A stretch of DNA of 64,000 nucleotides from Candidatus Sulfotelmatobacter sp. (GTDB taxonomy: Bacteria; Acidobacteriota; Terriglobia; Terriglobales; Acidobacteriaceae): assembly GCA_036500765.1 (NCBI GenBank), contig DASYBM010000009.1:124001-188000 (forward strand), written 5' to 3'. Position numbers and translations under genes: made by a program. Within the stretch, counting starts at the first letter, position 1. Each line of letters begins with the position of its first letter. The notes under the pieces are model-generated. The model made no database searches. It saw only the letters and a program-made list of their open reading frames with translations, and was not told the origin of the DNA. Below, piece after piece: positions 60,573 to 64,000 of this stretch.

Positions 60573-61451
60573 ATGAGCCAAGCATCATTCACCGTGAGGG
60601 GCAATCCAGTCGGACGAGTTCGACTGGAAGCGACCGACATCATTGGCACCGGCAGCCCGGCAAATCCACAACTCATCCTGCCGCTGAAGTTTCAGCTCTC
60701 ACCATTCGGCCCATCGACATGCACGCTCCTGAGAATGAGCGTTAAGATTTACGTCGGAAATGAACACCATCCCGTGGCAACCGCCGAGCATCCACCTCTA
60801 TCGGAAGATTCGATGCCGAATGCGTCTGATCGCCCTCTCAATCTGCTTGTGCCACTGACACTAACCCAGATAAAGCACATTGAGGACATTCGCAGTGGAA
60901 GCAATTTGTCCTTGAGAATCGTGCTCTCCGGATTGGTCTCGCTGAAACAAATGAATGAATTCGAACGGTGGGAGGAAGTTAGCCTTCACGTCTCGATTCC
61001 CTACTCGCATTGGATTGAGACCGGGTTGAATGCGTGGGGTTTGTCTGACTTGAGATTACTCGAAATCAAATTTCCAGGTGAGAGCCGAAAAGAGATGGTG
61101 ACGGCTCGTGCGAGATTGGACAAGGCTGAAGAACTTTACCGAGCCGGCGACTACCCACATGTGCTGTCCCAGTTGCGTTCTGCCTTTGATGCAGTGGCAG
61201 AGGCGTACTCGCAAAAAGGCCCAAGTAGAGAGACTTGGGAAAAGCTATTGACCCACACTCACACGGATGTCCGAAGCAGGCTGCTGGGCTCATTCACTGC
61301 CTTTCGAGACTTCCTCCAACTCGGCCCTCACGAGCCGATACCGACACCTCAGACTCCGGTTCCCATTTCTCAACAGGACGCTCGATTCGGGCTTGTTGTC
61401 GCTCACGCGATATTCGAGTATTTCTCATCAGAGAGTTGGCCGGGGATATAA
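60573..61451 (+). CDS. unknown two-domain accessory protein
   Basis: 292 residues from ATG 60573 with AAGGTG upstream. First half beta-rich (FTVRGNPVGRVRLEATDIIG ... LNLLVPLTLTQIKHIEDIRSG). Second half helical, with ARARLDKAEELYRAGDYPHVLSQLRSAFDAV (described in part), similar in rhythm to HEPN or TPR-like bundles. Not a recognised family. Divergent from the DUF5677-like gene by 94 bp; the pair may be a small defence or stress cassette, which is speculation. Confidence 0.5.
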   Translation: MSQASFTVRGNPVGRVRLEATDIIGTGSPANPQLILPLKFQLSPFGPSTCTLLRMSVKIYVGNEHHPVATAEHPPLSEDSMPNASDRPLNLLVPLTLTQIKHIEDIRSGSNLSLRIVLSGLVSLKQMNEFERWEEVSLHVSIPYSHWIETGLNAWGLSDLRLLEIKFPGESRKEMVTARARLDKAEELYRAGDYPHVLSQLRSAFDAVAEAYSQKGPSRETWEKLLTHTHTDVRSRLLGSFTAFRDFLQLGPHEPIPTPQTPVPISQQDARFGLVVAHAIFEYFSSESWPGI

Positions 61452-61557
61452 GTTCACATGGTGGGGTAAGTCCTCTAGGGTTACTTCTGTAGTTACCATG
61501 CACCAATATTGATGCACCATTAATCCCCCCGTAACATTCCACTGTCAGAATGGGGGA

Positions 61558-62409
61558 ATGGATCTGCACGTGTACAACACGCTGATCCTCTCCGACCTGC
61601 ACCTGGGTGCAGAGACCAGTCATGCCCGTGAAGCTACCCGGGTGCTCAAGCAAAACCGCTTCCAGCGCCTGATTCTGCTGGGCGACATTTTTGCCGACCT
61701 CAATTTTGCCCGTCTCACCAAAGACCACTGGAAATTTCTCGGCTATATCCGCAAGCTCTCGAACCCCAAGCGCAACATCGAAGTCGTGTGGGTGGAGGGC
61801 AATCACGATCACGGCCTGGCCAACATCATGTCGCATCTGGTCGGGGTTCGCGTCTATCAGGATTACAGCTGGGAATACCGCGGCCAGCGGCACATTGCCA
61901 TCCACGGCCATCAGTTCGATGGCTTTCAGGTGAACCGCGTCCGCCTCAGCCAGTGGGGCACATCACTTTATCTGCAACTGCAGAAGCTCGATTTCAAGAG
62001 CAAACCGATCGTGCGCATGATCGACCGTCTGAACACGCGCTGGTTGCGGATGTCGCCGAAAGTGGCCTCCGGCGCGCTCAGCTATGCGCGGCAACATGGC
62101 ACAGATCGCATTTTCTGCGGCCACACCCACGAAGCGATCCATCTGCAAAAAGACGGAGTCGACTACTACAACTCCGGCGGGTGGGTCGATTCGCGGCTTA
62201 CTTATCTGACCATCGACGAAACGGGGGTCGAAATCCATGTCTACAACGAAGATGAGTACAACGAACACGAATCCAACCAGCATGAATCCGAACGACTTGA
62301 CGATCGTGATTCCGGCGAAGAACGAGGCGAAGCTGATCCCGCGTTTGCTGACCTCGCTGACGACTCAGGACTATACGAAGATGTCGAGTACGAGGGTGTT
62401 AGTGGCTGA
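61558..62409 (+). CDS. metallophosphoesterase (LpxH/YbbF-like)
   Basis: 283 residues. Metal motifs of the calcineurin-like fold: LILSDLHLGAE, LLGDIFADL, VEGNHDHGL, AIHGHQFDGF and FCGHTHEAIH. These are nearest to UDP-2,3-diacylglucosamine hydrolase-like proteins. The conserved part ends near residue 230 (YLTIDETGVEIHVYN); the last 55 residues are acid-rich and overlap the next gene in another frame. ATG follows GGGGGA. Confidence 0.88.
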   Translation: MDLHVYNTLILSDLHLGAETSHAREATRVLKQNRFQRLILLGDIFADLNFARLTKDHWKFLGYIRKLSNPKRNIEVVWVEGNHDHGLANIMSHLVGVRVYQDYSWEYRGQRHIAIHGHQFDGFQVNRVRLSQWGTSLYLQLQKLDFKSKPIVRMIDRLNTRWLRMSPKVASGALSYARQHGTDRIFCGHTHEAIHLQKDGVDYYNSGGWVDSRLTYLTIDETGVEIHVYNEDEYNEHESNQHESERLDDRDSGEERGEADPAFADLADDSGLYEDVEYEGVSG

Positions 62410-63022
62410 CGCTAACTCGACCGACGGTACCCCCGAGATCGTCATGAGTTTCCGCGACCGCCTCAACGTCAGCGTCATCCGCGGCGGCATGCCCTCGGTC
62501 GGACGCAACCAGGGAGCCGCGCAAGCCGACACTCCCTACGTGCTCTTTCTGGACGCGGACGTTGAGCTAGCCGACCCGTCGCTGGTGCGCCGCTGCGTGG
62601 AACGCGCGCAGAGCCAGCAGTTGCAGTGCGTGACCACGAACATTTTGTGCAAAGATTGCAGCTGGCTCGACAAGGCCTTCTATACGGTCAACGATTTTTT
62701 TCAGTACCTCTCGTACCTGCACCGTCCCTTTGCGACTGGTATGTTCATGTTCTTCGACCGTAAGAAGTTCTGGGAGCTGGGCGGATTCAATGAGCAGATT
62801 CTGTTCGCGGAAGACTACCGCCTGAGCCAGCAAGTCGAGCGCAAGCATTTCGCCATCGTACGTGGCGGCGTCTACACCACCAATCGCCGCTTAAAAAAGA
62901 TGGGGCACTTGCAGGTCGGGTGGTTGTTCCTGTGGACCGTCATGAATTTCTGGAATGAGGACTACTTTCTGCGCGATCACAAATATTGGGCGACAGAAGC
63001 CGATAGCTCTCCTCGCGCGTAG
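62237..63022 (+). CDS. family 2 glycosyltransferase overlapping the phosphoesterase gene
   Basis: 261 residues from ATG 62237 (GGGGG ten bases upstream); ATG 62282 is a second choice. GT-A fold start LTIVIPAKNEAKLIPRLLTSL, then VLVADANSTDGTPEIV, FLDADVEL (DxD), and GGFNEQILFAEDYRLSQQVER. A C-terminal membrane helix (VGWLFLWTVMNFW) is likely. The gene begins inside the previous one in the +1 frame; the overlap is 173 bp. It ends at a clear terminator. Confidence 0.87.
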   Translation: MSTTKMSTTNTNPTSMNPNDLTIVIPAKNEAKLIPRLLTSLTTQDYTKMSSTRVLVADANSTDGTPEIVMSFRDRLNVSVIRGGMPSVGRNQGAAQADTPYVLFLDADVELADPSLVRRCVERAQSQQLQCVTTNILCKDCSWLDKAFYTVNDFFQYLSYLHRPFATGMFMFFDRKKFWELGGFNEQILFAEDYRLSQQVERKHFAIVRGGVYTTNRRLKKMGHLQVGWLFLWTVMNFWNEDYFLRDHKYWATEADSSPRA

Positions 63023-63069
63023 TTAGTTTTCGACGTTTTGCTGCGCGATGTTTCTCCGTGGCGACAAGT

Positions 63070-63104
63070 AACAGGATTCAGCCAACCAGCTGAATCCTGT
63101 TTTT
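63070..63104 (+). terminator. rho-independent terminator after the glycosyltransferase
   Basis: AACAGGATTCAGC (63070-63082) pairs perfectly with GCTGAATCCTGTT (63089-63101) around the loop CAACCA, ending in T5. It ends the plus-strand pair before the convergent barrel gene. Confidence 0.9.
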
Positions 63105-63150
63105 GCTTCGATCCTGGAACCCGCTTTTGTTTCGTGGTGAGAAAGTACAA

Positions 63151-63705
63151 TCAGAAATGCACCGCAATCCCCGTCGAGATGCGCACATTGTTTTGCGTGG
63201 TCCCGAAGAAGCGCGTTGCCACATAGTCTCCCTGAAGACGCCATGACACCAGACGAATCAGGCTGTAATCGACGCCTCCCCCGATCGCAGTGGCAAACGA
63301 CGTGTCCGAGCCTGCCGCGTTCGCATTCACATGTCCCAGTCCCACCAGCACTTCTGCGAATGGACGAATCTTGCCCACTCGCGCCGACACCCGCGGTCCG
63401 AATAAGATGTTCCGTTCAGTAAAGTTGGCATTAAAGGTTGCGGGACAGATACCCCCGGGGCACAAATTAACTGGAAAATTCTGCGAGCCGTAATTCTCGT
63501 TGTAGTCAACGACGATCCCGATGTGCGGAAATACTTTTCCCTCCAATGATGCTTCCCATCCGTTGGTGTTCGCTCGATCAATCGAAGACAAATCGGTATT
63601 ATAAAATGCGTATCCCAAATAGACGTTCCCCGAAGTGGGAACCTGGGCTGCCGCCAGACTGGCAAATCCCGCCAACATAAATGCGATGATTATCGCCTTG
63701 CGCAT
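63151..63705 (-). CDS. outer-membrane beta-barrel protein
   Basis: 184 residues. Signal peptide MRKAIIIAFMLAGFASLAAAQ. The rest is alternating amphipathic strands (GNVYLGYAFYNTDL, GIVVDYNENYG, ILFGPRVSARVGKIRPFAEVLVGLGHVN, GGGVDYSLIRLVSWRLQGDYVATRFF) and ends in F as barrel proteins do. Eight strands, OmpA-N or OmpW-like. The next gene upstream on the strand is a paralogue. Confidence 0.88.
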   Translation of the reverse strand: MRKAIIIAFMLAGFASLAAAQVPTSGNVYLGYAFYNTDLSSIDRANTNGWEASLEGKVFPHIGIVVDYNENYGSQNFPVNLCPGGICPATFNANFTERNILFGPRVSARVGKIRPFAEVLVGLGHVNANAAGSDTSFATAIGGGVDYSLIRLVSWRLQGDYVATRFFGTTQNNVRISTGIAVHF

Positions 63706-63821
63706 GACCTTCCTCCTCTTTCAGCGTCTGTTAACCCAAACAGACTTCGAAAGTTCTTGGATGCGCTGGGGCAAGATCCGGTTTCGCGCTTATTTCGAAG
63801 AGCATTTGGAAGGAAGGCGGC

Positions 63822-64000
63822 TCAGAAGCGCCAGACAATTCCCGTAGACGCCCGGTAATCGTTCTGACTGGCGCTGGCGTAATGGGTATGCATGTAATCG
63901 CCTTGCAGGCGCCAGGAAAAATTCTTGAAGGGAAGCTTATAGTCGGCGCCGCCACCGAAATCGAGCACGAGCGGGTTATATACGAAATTATACGAATCGA
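63822..64000 (-). CDS. second outer-membrane beta-barrel protein, N-terminus outside the window
   Basis: Open frame from the right edge to a TGA at 63822-63824 (59 codons visible). The end, NFSWRLQGDYMHTHYASASQ then STGIVWRF, parallels SWRLQGDYVATRFFGTTQ then STGIAVHF in the neighbour, so it is a tandem paralogue with the terminal Phe. The 116 bp gap between them would hold the neighbour's leader. Confidence 0.85.
   Translation of the reverse strand, partial: DSYNFVYNPLVLDFGGGADYKLPFKNFSWRLQGDYMHTHYASASQNDYRASTGIVWRF

Overview
The window is 64 kb of bacterial chromosome, G+C rich by eye and densely packed on both strands, with no phage, insertion sequence or CRISPR array that I can see. The gene set (large Ser/Thr kinase with TPRs, GH78 and GH2 glycosidases, LVIVD and YVTN propeller proteins, FmdE protein, an HscB with an N-terminal zinc-ribbon-like segment, many palindromic intergenic repeats) fits a soil-type member of the Acidobacteriota, near the Koribacter/Terriglobus side. 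That placement is an inference from gene content, not a search result.

Layout. 1-4.8 kb: end of an alpha-L-rhamnosidase facing two secreted propeller proteins. 4.9 kb: tRNA-Val(GAC). 5.2-10.7 kb: a two-gene 2-hydroxyacyl-CoA-dehydratase-like system with a tandem-fused activase. 11.0-12.4 kb: radical SAM protein. 12.8-17.2 kb: co-directional signalling group (UBP zinc finger, receiver/flavoprotein fusion, cNMP-domain histidine kinase, 5'-3' exonuclease). 17.5-21 kb: egtBD for ergothioneine, and a PhzF-like isomerase. 21-23.4 kb: a compatible-solute ABC transporter. 23.5-27 kb: a three-gene polysaccharide synthase/secretion set. 27.1-36.3 kb: housekeeping genes (pgsA, cysS, fmdE-like, gatCA, a DciA-like gene, cca, tsaD) and small regulators. 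36.6-43.5 kb: a complete isc operon, iscR-S-U-A-hscB-hscA-fdx-iscX. 43.9-47.7 kb: GH2 glycosidase, galT, yraN. 48-51 kb: unknown small membrane genes and a class III aminotransferase. 51.5-58 kb: Ser/Thr kinase, EamA transporter, unknown secreted protein, HD-GYP response regulator. 58.4-64 kb: glgC, a two-gene accessory insert, an overlapping phosphoesterase/glycosyltransferase pair, and two tandem outer-membrane barrel genes.

The most unusual layer is intergenic. Several families of short hairpin repeats recur in the gaps. Two of them show compensatory changes between copies, so the pairing rather than the sequence is conserved. Every sizeable gap in the isc operon carries a different repeat type, and some repeats begin exactly at the upstream stop codon. 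An inverted repeat before iscR has the spacing of an IscR type-1 operator. Other points of note are a dehydratase activase carrying two complete cysteine pairs in one chain, a receiver/thioredoxin-reductase fusion that has lost every CxxC, and a roughly 170 bp out-of-frame overlap between a phosphoesterase and a glycosyltransferase.
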